The notes beneath the pieces were generated by a model that did not search any database, was not told the DNA's origin, and was given only the letters and a program-made list of their open reading frames with translations. 64,000 nt of DNA from Paenibacillus cymbidii (GTDB taxonomy: Bacteria; Bacillota; Bacilli; Paenibacillales; NBRC-103111). Positions 1 through 8,424 of this stretch are shown in pieces (within the stretch, counting starts at the first letter, position 1; each line of letters starts with the position of its first letter). The position numbers and the translations under genes were made by a program. The stretch covers positions 1 to 64,000 of the forward strand of contig NZ_SHLX01000035.1 of the NCBI RefSeq assembly GCF_004764705.1. The letters run 5' to 3'.

Positions 1-410
1 TCGTGTGTTGGTTCGTTTGTTGGTTCGTTTGTTGGTTCGTTTGTTGGTTCGTTTGTTGGTTCGTTTGTTGGTTCGTGTGTTGGTTCGTATGTTGGTTCGT
101 GTGTTGGTTCGTGTGTTGGTTCGTGTGTTGGTTCGTTTGTTGGTTCGTATGTTGGTTCGTGTGTTGGTTCGTTTGTTGGTTCGTTTGTTGGTTCGTATGT
201 TGGTTCGTGTGTTGGTTCGTATGTTGGTTCGTGTGTTGGTTCGTATGTTGGTTCGTGTGTTGGTTCGTGTGTTGGTTCGTTTGTTGGTTCGTGTGTTGGT
301 TCGTTTGTTGGTTCGTGTGTTGGTTCGTTTGTTGGTTTGTTTGTTGGTTCGTTTGTTGGTTTGTAAGTTGATTCGTGAATTGGTTCGAGCACTGGTTTGG
401 ATTGTGGTTT
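1..410. repeat. 12-bp tandem repeat array (about 34 units)
   Basis: The unit is GTTGGTTCGTNT, repeated head to tail from the window edge to about 360, then decaying with substitutions to about 410. One position varies among T, G and A and never C; the rest is almost invariant. The array is stop-free in several frames, giving artificial peptides (CWFV or L/V/M-L-V-R repeats). In the CWFV frame the variable base is the wobble base of valine, so all variation is silent there. No ribosome binding site or non-repetitive coding sequence is attached. It probably continues left of the window. I read it as a minisatellite and not as a gene. Confidence 0.95.
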
Positions 411-977
411 GAATTTTTCATCGGGCACTGATAAGGGTATTGGCGTCTATATTGTATTGGGCTTGCGATCCGTACGTTTATTTCTGATAGCGCAGGTCAA
501 AGTGTAACCTTGATCAGCCTATTCGTGTGTAACAAATAAAAGTGAGTTTTTCTAAACCGGAAAATGAGATTGCAGCGAACGCAGATTATAATTGAATACG
601 ATACTGTGTTGAGCCTCAATTGAGCGAATGGGATAACGAACAGAGCATGCATGAAAGGAACATGCGAGGAAGAAACATCCACGGAAGGAATAGTGAAGGA
701 ATAATCAGGTGGAGGAGTAGTAAGTACCGGAGGAAGAGACGTGCATTCACGACCACGCCAGCCGTTCCGTTAATGCTTCTCGACGGCTCTCCGATATGCT
801 TTCCTGCTGTTCGCTAATCTGCAAAAAGGAGTCGAAATTGAGCCATTGGGATAATGAGCGGAAGGAAGTGGCTCCTAAGCTACCACTCCCCCCAGCTGCT
901 GCTGCCCGCAACCTGCTTCTCCCGCTTCTCCTTCTTCACACTGTCCACCCAACACGTATGCCGCCCTGGAAGGACAA
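411..977. other. intergenic stretch without a convincing gene
   Basis: Open frames here are short, lack ribosome binding sites and have no recognisable domains. An 18/22-matching direct repeat sharing the core TGGGATAA occurs at 620-641 and 838-859, which suggests old repeat or mobile-element debris. Nothing else could be supported. Confidence 0.6.
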
Positions 978-1007
978 AACCGCCAAGGTTTATCCCTGGC
1001 GGCTTTT
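978..1007. terminator. bidirectional intrinsic terminator
   Basis: The stem ACCGCCAAGG pairs imperfectly with CCCTGGCGGC around a TTTAT loop, with T-rich tracts on the plus side and TTTT on the minus side. It lies just beyond the stop of the MFS gene and probably ends its transcript. Confidence 0.75.
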
Positions 1008-1029
1008 GTTTTGATTTTTGATGCCGATG

Positions 1030-2496
1030 TTAAGCCGCTTGGCGTTTTTCTTCTGCCGGAGCTTTTACCCGTTTCACGAAGAAGCCGATGACAAGCGCCA
1101 AGATTCCCATACCGAAAGCAAACCAGAACGCCTGATGCATCCCGGCTACCATGCCGCTCACTTTGGCGGCCGGCGCGGTTGGATCTTCAACAGTTTTCAT
1201 GTAGTTTTTGGTGCCGGCGGACATGATGCTGATGAACAGCGCGGTGCCGATCGCGCCGGACACTTGCTGCAGCGTGTTCATGATCGCCGTTCCATGCGGG
1301 TACAGGCTGCGCGGCAACTGGTTGAGTCCCGACGTCTGCGCAGGCATCATTATCAAGGAAATGCCAATCAACAGGATGATGTGGAGCGTTACGACATAAC
1401 CGGCTGTCGAGTCGGCATCCAGACGGGTAAACAGCCAAATGGAGAACACCATCAGGATCAGCCCCGGCACGACAAGCACACGCGGGCCGAATTTATCGAA
1501 CAATTTACCGGAAACCGGCGCCATAATCCCGTTGATGATGCCGCCCGGCATAAGGATCAAACCGGATTTGAACGCGGTCATCAGCAGCACGTTTTGCAAG
1601 AACAACGGCAGCAAAATCATGGTGGAGAACAAGGTCATCATCAACACCAGCATCAGCACGGTGACGAGCGAAAACATCGAGTAACGGAACGCACGCAAAT
1701 CGAGAATCGGCTCTTTCACGACGAGCTGGCGCCAAATGAACAACAGCAGCCCGATGCCTCCGGCCACGATCGTCCAGACCACTTCCGGACTCGTCCACGA
1801 ACCTTCGCCCGCTTTGCTGAAGCCGTATACGAGACCGCCGAAGGCGATCGAAGAAAGCAAAATGGACAGGATATCCACCCGCGGCTTCGTAATTTGCGAA
1901 ACGTTGCGCAAATAAATCCAGGCAAAGATGATCGAAAATGCCGCGAGCGGCACGACCAGCAAAAACAGCCAGCGCCACGACATCGTATCGATGATCAGTC
2001 CCGCCAACGTCGGTCCGATCGCCGGTCCGAACATGATGACAAGCCCCATCATGCCCATGGCGCCGCCGCGCTCTTCGGGCGGATAGATCGCCAGAATCGT
2101 ATTCATCATGACCGGCAGCAGCAATCCTGTGCCTAACGCTTGTACGATGCGGCCGACCAGCAGCACTTCGAATGACGGCGCCGCGCTGCAAATGATCGTA
2201 CCGGCAAAAAACAACAGCATGGCCGACAAAAACATTTGCCGGGTCGTAAACCATTGCTGCAACAATGCCGTCACGGGAACGAGAATGCCGATGACGAGCA
2301 TGTAGGCCGTTGACAGCCACTGGATGGTGGATGGCTCAATGTTGAATTGTTGCATCAAATCGGGAAATGCAATGTTAAGCAACGTTTCGTTCAAAATCGC
2401 AACAAATGCGCCGATAATCAGCGCGGCAACAATCGGTCCCCGTTTGATGCCGCTTGTATTGACCGGTGCATGTCCTTCTGCGCTTGCAGGGTTCAC
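1030..2496 (-). CDS. MFS drug exporter, DHA2/EmrB-QacA type
   Basis: This 488-residue membrane protein resembles proton-driven multidrug exporters of the 14-helix DHA2 family. It starts with a short polar tail, then the family pattern in helix 1 (LNETLLNIAFPDL), the motif-A-like loop near GRIVQALGTG, and about 14 hydrophobic segments, ending in a basic tail (FVKRVKAPAEEKRQ). The GTG start at 2496 is chosen because AGAGGAGG lies 6 bases upstream; the frame is open further upstream but has no comparable site. It stands alone, with a terminator after it. Substrate cannot be told from sequence. Confidence 0.9.
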   Translation of the reverse strand: MNPASAEGHAPVNTSGIKRGPIVAALIIGAFVAILNETLLNIAFPDLMQQFNIEPSTIQWLSTAYMLVIGILVPVTALLQQWFTTRQMFLSAMLLFFAGTIICSAAPSFEVLLVGRIVQALGTGLLLPVMMNTILAIYPPEERGGAMGMMGLVIMFGPAIGPTLAGLIIDTMSWRWLFLLVVPLAAFSIIFAWIYLRNVSQITKPRVDILSILLSSIAFGGLVYGFSKAGEGSWTSPEVVWTIVAGGIGLLLFIWRQLVVKEPILDLRAFRYSMFSLVTVLMLVLMMTLFSTMILLPLFLQNVLLMTAFKSGLILMPGGIINGIMAPVSGKLFDKFGPRVLVVPGLILMVFSIWLFTRLDADSTAGYVVTLHIILLIGISLIMMPAQTSGLNQLPRSLYPHGTAIMNTLQQVSGAIGTALFISIMSAGTKNYMKTVEDPTAPAAKVSGMVAGMHQAFWFAFGMGILALVIGFFVKRVKAPAEEKRQAA

Positions 2497-2627
2497 AAGA
2501 TACCTCCTCTGGGCTTGGCGCTCAATCATTAGTGCGGCAATAGTATGTTGTACCTGTAAAATAATAATACACCTCGCCCGGATTGTGAACCCTGTCACCT
2601 CAGGAAAAAACAATTAATAGCTATATT

Positions 2628-3836
2628 TTACATAGCTGTGACGCCATACTTCTGCGCATGCGCCGTATTGAACAGCACGACGCGGTCGCGATCGGTGACG
2701 CAGCCTTGCGCCGCAAGCTTCAACAGGCCCGCCAACGTCGCCGCTCCTTCCGGCGAAGCGGACACGCCCATGCCGGCCAAACGCCGCTGCGCCTCGGCAA
2801 TTTCCGTTGCGCTGACAGCCATGGCGCTGCCCTGCGATTCCAGCACGATCGAAACGATCAGGCCCCCATCCGGCGGTGCCGGTACTCGCATGCCGGTCGG
2901 CTGCGAGGTGACGCGTTCGTTTGGCGTCGGCCGGAAGACGGCCCGCGGCGTCAAGCGCCGCTTATCCGCTGCAACCCCAATGGCGGCTGTGTCGCGCGAC
3001 GCGGCGAACCCTTCCACAACCGGCACGCAGCCCTCCTCCTGTACGCAAACAAAGCGCGGCATCGGGTCGTTCACCCAGCCGAGCGCCTGCAGCTCCCGAA
3101 ACGCTTTCCACATGCCGATGACGCCGGAACCGCCTCCTGTCGGATATACAATGACATCGGGCAGTTTCCATCCAAGCTGCTCCGCCACTTCGTAGCCCAT
3201 CGTTTTCTTCCCTTCGACGCGCCCCGGTTCCTTCATCGTGCCGACGTGGTACCAGCCGTTCTCGCGTACGCCAAGCTCAATTCGTTCTCCGGCTTGATGG
3301 ATCAACCCGTCGATCAGTTCGATGGCCGCTCCATAGTAGCGGCATTCGTCGATGATCGGCGCAGGGCAATCCCGCGGCAGCGCAACGGTTGCCTTCATGC
3401 CCGCTCTTGCCGCGTAAGCGGCGAGCGCGGAAGCGGCATTGCCGTTTGACGGCACCGCCGCATGCCCGGCGCCGCGCTCGTGAAGCAACGAAACGGCGAC
3501 GGACATGCCGCGCGCTTTGAAGCTGCCGGTCGGATTCTGCTCCTCCCGCTTCACCCATACTTGCTTCAGCGACAGTTGCTCCTCCAGCCGGTGCATGCGA
3601 ATGAGCGGCGTCCCCCCTTCGCCGAGCGATACGATGCGCTCCTCCTTATGCACCGGGAGAAGCTCCCGATATCGCCACATCGTAAACGGACGCTCTTTCA
3701 GCTCCGATTTCGACATTGTGCGGACAGCGCGCTCCAAATCGTAGTCGACCAGCAGCACCCCGCCGCATTCGCATTTGCCCATCAATTGAAAGGGATAAGT
3801 TTTTGCGCAGCGCACACAGAGCAACCGGCATTTCAT
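2628..3836 (-). CDS. threonine synthase-like PLP enzyme
   Basis: The 402-residue protein belongs to the fold-type II PLP family with threonine synthase. An N-terminal zinc-ribbon-like segment carries C7, C10, C22 and C24; the PLP lysine is K107 in NPTGSFKARG, and the phosphate-binding glycine loop is TGGGSGVIG. Threonine synthase converts O-phosphohomoserine to threonine. The start ATG has GAGGGGG 8 bases upstream. It is not beside hom or thrB, so it could be a second copy or a related lyase such as cysteate synthase; the family is sure, the exact substrate is not. Confidence 0.8.
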   Translation of the reverse strand: MKCRLLCVRCAKTYPFQLMGKCECGGVLLVDYDLERAVRTMSKSELKERPFTMWRYRELLPVHKEERIVSLGEGGTPLIRMHRLEEQLSLKQVWVKREEQNPTGSFKARGMSVAVSLLHERGAGHAAVPSNGNAASALAAYAARAGMKATVALPRDCPAPIIDECRYYGAAIELIDGLIHQAGERIELGVRENGWYHVGTMKEPGRVEGKKTMGYEVAEQLGWKLPDVIVYPTGGGSGVIGMWKAFRELQALGWVNDPMPRFVCVQEEGCVPVVEGFAASRDTAAIGVAADKRRLTPRAVFRPTPNERVTSQPTGMRVPAPPDGGLIVSIVLESQGSAMAVSATEIAEAQRRLAGMGVSASPEGAATLAGLLKLAAQGCVTDRDRVVLFNTAHAQKYGVTAM

Positions 3837-4001
3837 CGTGCAAGCCCCCTCAGCGAATGTCCCTCCCTTCCAAAGTACACATCAGGCGGTTGACGGGTGG
3901 CGGCGTTGGCCTACGGGCGGACGTAATCGTTACGAACGCCTATCGCAACCGCAACCGGGGCGACATACATTGTGATAAACCGTCTAGGAGGATGCCGCTG
4001 C

Positions 4002-4409
4002 ATGCTTCGATTGATGTGCAAAGGGAAAATTCACCGCGCCACCGTAACGGAAGCCGATCTCGACTATGTCGGCAGCATTACGATCGATGCCGCCTTGATG
4101 AAGGAAGCACGCATCATGCCCTATGAAATGGTGCAAATTACAAGCCTGCGCAACGCCACGCGCTGGAAAACCTACGCGATCCCGGCGCCTTCCGGCTGCG
4201 GCAAAATCGGCCTTAACGGCCCGCCTGCGCACTTGTTCCAACCAGGCGATGTCGTGATCATTTTAAGCCTGGGATTGATGAACGAGGAAGAAGCAGAGCA
4301 ACTCAAACCTCGCGTTGTTTTCGTCGACGAGCGCAACCGCGCGGTTCGCGTGGAGGAACATGGCGTCATCATTGAAGAACAGGAGCTAGCCCGGCAATCG
4401 GAGACATGA
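4002..4409 (+). CDS. panD: aspartate 1-decarboxylase proenzyme
   Basis: PanD makes beta-alanine from L-aspartate for pantothenate and coenzyme A synthesis. The protein is 135 residues, slightly longer than usual. The self-cleavage pair is G24-S25 in YVGSITID, which produces the pyruvoyl-bearing alpha chain; Y22 and the LNGPPAH motif typical of the family are present. The ATG at 4002 follows TAGGAGG at 3985-3991 with normal spacing; the in-frame GTG at 3972 has no such site. panB and panC are not adjacent. The next gene follows 50 bases downstream on the same strand. Confidence 0.95.
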   Translation: MLRLMCKGKIHRATVTEADLDYVGSITIDAALMKEARIMPYEMVQITSLRNATRWKTYAIPAPSGCGKIGLNGPPAHLFQPGDVVIILSLGLMNEEEAEQLKPRVVFVDERNRAVRVEEHGVIIEEQELARQSET

Positions 4410-4459
4410 TTATGACTTGATTATGGCGGGCAACAGCCCGGAGAAAAGGAGACGGGGCA

Positions 4460-5224
4460 TTGGGAAAATGGGAGCTTCACCGCTTCTATGCGCAAGACGC
4501 CGCGATCGCCCGCCACATGCCGGCTGCGGCGCCGCTGAACAAACGCTCGTTTCTCCGGCTGCTGACGCAGTATGGGTCCGTATACGTCAAACCGAATTAC
4601 GAGCATCGCGGTGCCGGCATCATGAAAGCATGGAGAAACGCGGAAGGCAAATATATTTTCGTGAGAGTGCGGGGAAGGCGTACGCAGCTGCGCACCCTGG
4701 ACGATTTATACGCAAGGGTAAGGAACGGGGCGGCCGGAAGACGGCACATCGTGCAACGAACGATCGATCTGGCGCAAATCGGCGGCCGTCGTTATGATGT
4801 GCGGGTGATGATGGTCCGCGGCGGCAGCGGCGCCTGGCAGTACGTCGGCATGCTGGCCAAGGTGGCCGGACCGGGCAGCGTTGTGACGAACGTCTCGCGC
4901 GGCCGGGGTTACGCGCTGGCGATCGAGCCGGCGCTGTCCCGCTCGCTGGGGGCGCAACCTGCGCGGATCGCCGCGATCAAGCGGCAGCTCGTCCATCTCA
5001 GCTACCGCATAACACGGCGTTTCAACTCCTACAAATATTCGGCCCAGATCGGCATCGACTATGGCGTTGATAAGCAGGGGCGCATTTGGCTGATTGAAGT
5101 CAATTTCGATTATCCATCCCACGTGTTGTTCAAACGGCTTGCCGACAAAACGATGTTCCGGAACATCAAGCGCACGCTCGCCGACTACCGGCGTATTCAG
5201 AAACGGTTCGCCTGGCACGGGTAA
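4460..5224 (+). CDS. YheC/YheD-family ATP-grasp protein
   Basis: The 254-residue protein matches the YheC/YheD family, ATP-grasp-like proteins associated with endospore coats in Bacillus; their reaction is unknown. Recognisable parts are VYVKPNYEHRGAGI (ATP-binding lysine loop), VQRTIDLA with RRYDVRVMM, and the C-terminal metal-binding IGIDYGVDKQGRIWLIEVN. It starts at TTG 4460, with AAAAGGAGA 8 bases upstream; the following frame has no better start. It lies downstream of panD and converges with the response regulator gene, leaving only 17 bases between the two stops. Confidence 0.8.
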   Translation: MGKWELHRFYAQDAAIARHMPAAAPLNKRSFLRLLTQYGSVYVKPNYEHRGAGIMKAWRNAEGKYIFVRVRGRRTQLRTLDDLYARVRNGAAGRRHIVQRTIDLAQIGGRRYDVRVMMVRGGSGAWQYVGMLAKVAGPGSVVTNVSRGRGYALAIEPALSRSLGAQPARIAAIKRQLVHLSYRITRRFNSYKYSAQIGIDYGVDKQGRIWLIEVNFDYPSHVLFKRLADKTMFRNIKRTLADYRRIQKRFAWHG

Positions 5225-5241
5225 GCAAAGATAAGAGCTCG

Positions 5242-5940
5242 CTATTCTTTGATCCAACCGCGCTCGTAAGCATACCTTGTCAACTGCACGCGATTGGCCA
5301 ACTGCAGCTTGTGCAAAATGTTTTTCAGATGATTTTTGACTGTATGTTCGGAAATAAACAACGCTTCGGCAATTTCGCGGTTGGAGTGGCCGCGCGCCAC
5401 CCAGGTCAGCAACTCGCGCTCGCGCGAGGTCAAAGGCGCTCCGTCCGACGCGGGCGCCTTGTCTGCCGCAGCCGCATCGCGTTGCCGGTCCGCGTCGCCC
5501 CCGTCCTGTTCTCTGGCAGCGAACTCCTGCAAAATCCGATTCGCGAGCTCGCGCGACATCGGCGCCTCGTCGACGGCTACCGCTTTCAGGTAGTCGTGCC
5601 AGGAGGACATTTGGACATGCTTGAGCAAATAACCTTGTGCGCCTTGTTTCAACGCTTCGAACAAACTTACGATGTCGTCGGAGACGGTGAGGACCACGAT
5701 TTTGACGTGGGGGAACCGCTCCTTGATCCGTTTGGTCGCCTCGAGACCGTCCATTCCCGGCATATTGATATCCATCAGAACCAGATCCGGCATATGGACG
5801 GCGGTCAGTTCAATCGCTTCCAGCCCGTTTCGCCCTTCCGCAATCAGTTCAAACGCCGGATCGCTCTCCAATATATAGCGAATCGCTTCGCGCGCATCGG
5901 CGTGATCGTCTACCGCCAACACACGGATCGGCTTCATCAT
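5242..5940 (-). CDS. NarL/LuxR-type response regulator
   Basis: The 232-residue protein has an N-terminal receiver domain with acidic pocket DD (11-12) and phospho-acceptor D57 in LVLMDINMPG, then an Ala/Asp-rich linker and a LuxR helix-turn-helix (LTSRERELLTWVARGHSN) at the C-terminus. The ATG at 5940 overlaps the stop of the kinase gene as ATGA and has AAGGAGGG six bases upstream, so the two are translationally coupled. It should be phosphorylated by that kinase and bind promoter DNA. The target is not evident; the cytochrome c gene is divergent next door. Confidence 0.93.
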   Translation of the reverse strand: MMKPIRVLAVDDHADAREAIRYILESDPAFELIAEGRNGLEAIELTAVHMPDLVLMDINMPGMDGLEATKRIKERFPHVKIVVLTVSDDIVSLFEALKQGAQGYLLKHVQMSSWHDYLKAVAVDEAPMSRELANRILQEFAAREQDGGDADRQRDAAAADKAPASDGAPLTSRERELLTWVARGHSNREIAEALFISEHTVKNHLKNILHKLQLANRVQLTRYAYERGWIKE

Positions 5941-6812
5941 CTCAAACCCTCCTTGCGCCGCAATTCCAGCACCGTGCGGCCTTCTTCGCGCGCAAAACGC
6001 CACAACCATCCCAACTCCGCCGCCCGTTCGCCAATAATGCGCAACCCGTAACGGTTAGCCGCCGCGGCTTCGCGTCCGATCTGCGGCCAATCGGCAACCG
6101 CCGCCTCCGAACCGTCGTCCTTTATGCGGCAAAACCACCCCTGCCCCTGCCCCTCCGCATCCGCTTCGATCCATACGTTGCCCGCGTCGGCATGTTTGCG
6201 CACGTTTTGCAGCGCTTCCCGCACCGTGGCGTACAGCTCGACCTTTTCCCGTGACGACAGCCCTTCCTCCGGCAATTGCCACGCCACATGGGCCTTCACG
6301 CCGGTATCCCGCTCAAAGCTTAACGCCAGCGACCGGATCGACTCGATCCACGGCCGGGTATCCGCTGCAGGCGAAGAACGCAAGCCAGCGATCGCCTGGC
6401 GCACGTATTCATCCGTCTGCCGCACCGTTTTGTGCAGCTCGCGCACGTCCTTGAGCGGCTCCTGTCCGTCCGGGTCGCCGGCAAAACGTCGCTCCAGCCG
6501 ATCCACCTTGACCGACAGCAGGAACAGCGATTGCGCAATCCCGTCGTGAAGCTCCCGAGCCAGCCGCTCGCGTTCGACAAGCGCCGCTTTCGACGCCCGC
6601 TCCCGCTGCAATTCCTCCTGCGTTCCTTCCATGCGTTTAAACAGCATCCGCAGCAATGTAACCGAAACGCCGAACACGATGAACGGCGCCAGCACGTTGC
6701 CCATCTCCATCGACATATAAGGCAGCAGCAGCTGGTGGCGCACATATTCCCATAACCCGATCGTCAGTGTCGGGATAATCAGAATCAGCCCTTTGATATC
6801 GCGGTACTGCAC
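5937..6812 (-). CDS. NarL-family sensor histidine kinase
   Basis: The 291-residue kinase has two N-terminal membrane helices (about 8-25 and 38-58) with almost no extracellular loop, a coiled linker, the HisKA_3 phospho-acceptor H89 in RELHDGIAQ, and a HATPase domain near the C-terminus, where the G-box is weak (GLRIIGERAAELG). Short sensors of this kind act as intramembrane sensors of the LiaS type. The GTG at 6812 has CGGGAGG seven bases upstream; a TTG ten codons earlier lacks usable spacing. It forms an operon with the response regulator downstream. Confidence 0.88.
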   Translation of the reverse strand: MQYRDIKGLILIIPTLTIGLWEYVRHQLLLPYMSMEMGNVLAPFIVFGVSVTLLRMLFKRMEGTQEELQRERASKAALVERERLARELHDGIAQSLFLLSVKVDRLERRFAGDPDGQEPLKDVRELHKTVRQTDEYVRQAIAGLRSSPAADTRPWIESIRSLALSFERDTGVKAHVAWQLPEEGLSSREKVELYATVREALQNVRKHADAGNVWIEADAEGQGQGWFCRIKDDGSEAAVADWPQIGREAAAANRYGLRIIGERAAELGWLWRFAREEGRTVLELRRKEGLR

Positions 6813-7019
6813 GGCAAATCCTCCCGGAATCGATGCATACAAGCCTCCCCTTTATCTAACCATATAATGAAGGAAAAGAACATCGCCCGGTCGGGCTAAT
6901 CTCGCGTTTCCCCCGCCGCGTCTCACGAAAGGTTTGACTATTTTGTGAACCCGCCGGGCGGATGGCCCCGATTTGTGCCGGGAGTCGCCCCGGCAAACAT
7001 AGCTTGCTCAAACTTCCTG

Positions 7020-7028
7020 TGTTATAAT
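7020..7028 (+). promoter_or_regulatory. probable extended -10 promoter of the cytochrome c gene
   Basis: TGTTATAAT gives a perfect TATAAT hexamer preceded by an extended -10 TG, about 55 bases before the start codon. No good -35 hexamer is visible at the right distance, which is common for extended -10 promoters. Confidence 0.55.
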
Positions 7029-7085
7029 TGGTTCTGAAAATCCGCCGGGAATACACAACGATTCACAATCAGGAGGAACAAGCGC

Positions 7086-7466
7086 ATGTATAAGTGGGTT
7101 ATGGCAGTGCTGCTGTCCGCAGCTTGCATTGTCGGCGTCGTTACGCTGATCGTGCAAACGAACGATCATTCCAAGGAAGTCGCCAGCGAGCATGAAGGCG
7201 GCGGAGCGGCGGCCGGCGGTATGCCGACGGTAACGCTCGACGCAGCCGCTGCGGAAACGGTTTTCAAACAAAGTTGCGTCGCTTGCCACGGCGCGAATCT
7301 GGAAGGCGGAGCCGGACCGGCACTGAAAACGATCGGTTCGAAGCTTTCGGATCAGCAAATTTACAAAAAGATCCAGAACGGCGGCGGCGGCATGCCGAAG
7401 TTCAAAGGACAAATCAAGGACGAAGATACCGCCAATTTGGCGACATGGTTGGCTTCCCATAAGTAA
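7086..7466 (+). CDS. membrane-anchored small cytochrome c (c551 type)
   Basis: The 126-residue protein has an N-terminal membrane anchor (about 5-24), a Gly/Ala-rich linker and one class I cytochrome c domain. The heme site is C64-V-A-C67-H68 and the axial methionine lies in GGGGMPKF near residue 104. It is the size and shape of Bacillus CccA/CccB-type electron carriers that feed cytochrome oxidase from the outer face of the membrane. The ATG has AGGAGG at the usual distance. A strong hairpin terminator follows 54 bases after the stop, so it is monocistronic. Confidence 0.92.
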   Translation: MYKWVMAVLLSAACIVGVVTLIVQTNDHSKEVASEHEGGGAAAGGMPTVTLDAAAAETVFKQSCVACHGANLEGGAGPALKTIGSKLSDQQIYKKIQNGGGGMPKFKGQIKDEDTANLATWLASHK

Positions 7467-7519
7467 GCCGCAAGATGGCGGCACAGCACGGCGTACCGCA
7501 AAAGATGGCTGCACGTCAC

Positions 7520-7551
7520 AAAGGCCCCGCATCGTTCGATGCGGGGCCTTT
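7520..7551. terminator. bidirectional terminator
   Basis: AAAGGCCCCGCAT and ATGCGGGGCCTTT form a 13-bp perfect stem around CGTTCG, followed by a T-rich tract. It separates the convergent cytochrome c and DeoR genes. Confidence 0.9.
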
Positions 7552-7571
7552 GTTGCATGCGCTCTTGCGTG

Positions 7572-8330
7572 TCAGTCCGCCGCGATCTGCAGCGGCGTCT
7601 CGCGGATCGCCTCCGCCAGTTCGCCGTCCGGGGCCCGGTCGCAAACGATCCGGGCGACACCGTCCAGCGCGGCGAACGTAAACAAATCGCGCGCGCCGAA
7701 CTTCGTATGGTCTAGCAGCACATTCGTTTCCGCGGCTTGCCGGATCGCGGTTCGCTTCAACTCGGCTTCATGCATGTTGGAGTTGCAGAAGCCGTGGCGA
7801 AGATTGCAGCCGGTTGTGCCGAGGAATGCCCGGTCGAGCGCCATGCCCGACAGCATGGCAACCGCCGCCGGACCAACCAGCGTCGATGTCCGCTCGACCA
7901 GCACGCCGCCGGTCACGATGGTCGATATGCCGCGCTGCTGCAGTTCGCCGGCGATGTTAAGCGCGTTGGTGACGACCGTGATGCCGGCGTCCGCCGGCAA
8001 ATGCCGCACCAACTGCAGCGTCGTCGAGCCGCCGTCGACGAAGATCGATTCGCCCGGCAATACGAGCGCGGCGGCGATGCGGCCGATGCGCGTTTTCTCC
8101 GCGAGCATCACGGCGTAACGCTCATGCAGCTCGATATCGCGGCCGTGCGCAATCGCGCCGCCGAACGTGCGGCGCGCCAAACCGAGCCGCTCCAGTTTCT
8201 CCAGATCGCGCCGCAGCGTCATTTCGACGACGTCGAAACGCTCCTTGAGCGCCGCCAGTTTCACTTCCCCGTCGCCGGTCAGCAAATCCACGATTTGCTG
8301 CTGGCGGCGATTCAACCGCATGTCTGTCAT
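7572..8330 (-). CDS. DeoR-family transcriptional regulator
   Basis: The 252-residue protein has a DeoR winged helix at 1-60 (RRQQQIVDLLTGDGEVKLAALKERF, recognition stretch VVEMTLRRDLEKLERLGL) and a sugar-phosphate sensor domain of the ribose-5-phosphate isomerase fold (VFVDGGSTTLQLVRHL, DHTKFG). Such proteins repress sugar catabolic genes and are released by a phosphorylated intermediate. The ATG follows GAGGTG closely. It is the last gene of a same-strand set with the kinase, oxidoreductase and aldolase, so it likely controls them. Confidence 0.9.
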   Translation of the reverse strand: MTDMRLNRRQQQIVDLLTGDGEVKLAALKERFDVVEMTLRRDLEKLERLGLARRTFGGAIAHGRDIELHERYAVMLAEKTRIGRIAAALVLPGESIFVDGGSTTLQLVRHLPADAGITVVTNALNIAGELQQRGISTIVTGGVLVERTSTLVGPAAVAMLSGMALDRAFLGTTGCNLRHGFCNSNMHEAELKRTAIRQAAETNVLLDHTKFGARDLFTFAALDGVARIVCDRAPDGELAEAIRETPLQIAAD

Positions 8331-8424
8331 TCAGCACCTCACGAATCCGCCTGATATGCTTCGATTATCGCAGCAATCGGCTGTCGAAGCAACGAGGCCT
8401 TGCCGCGGCGAGCCGCTGCCCCGG

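Noticed and set aside
620-1014. Open frames of 60-70 codons on the plus strand
   Set aside because: No ribosome binding site, no domain, odd composition; one ends in a terminator hairpin.
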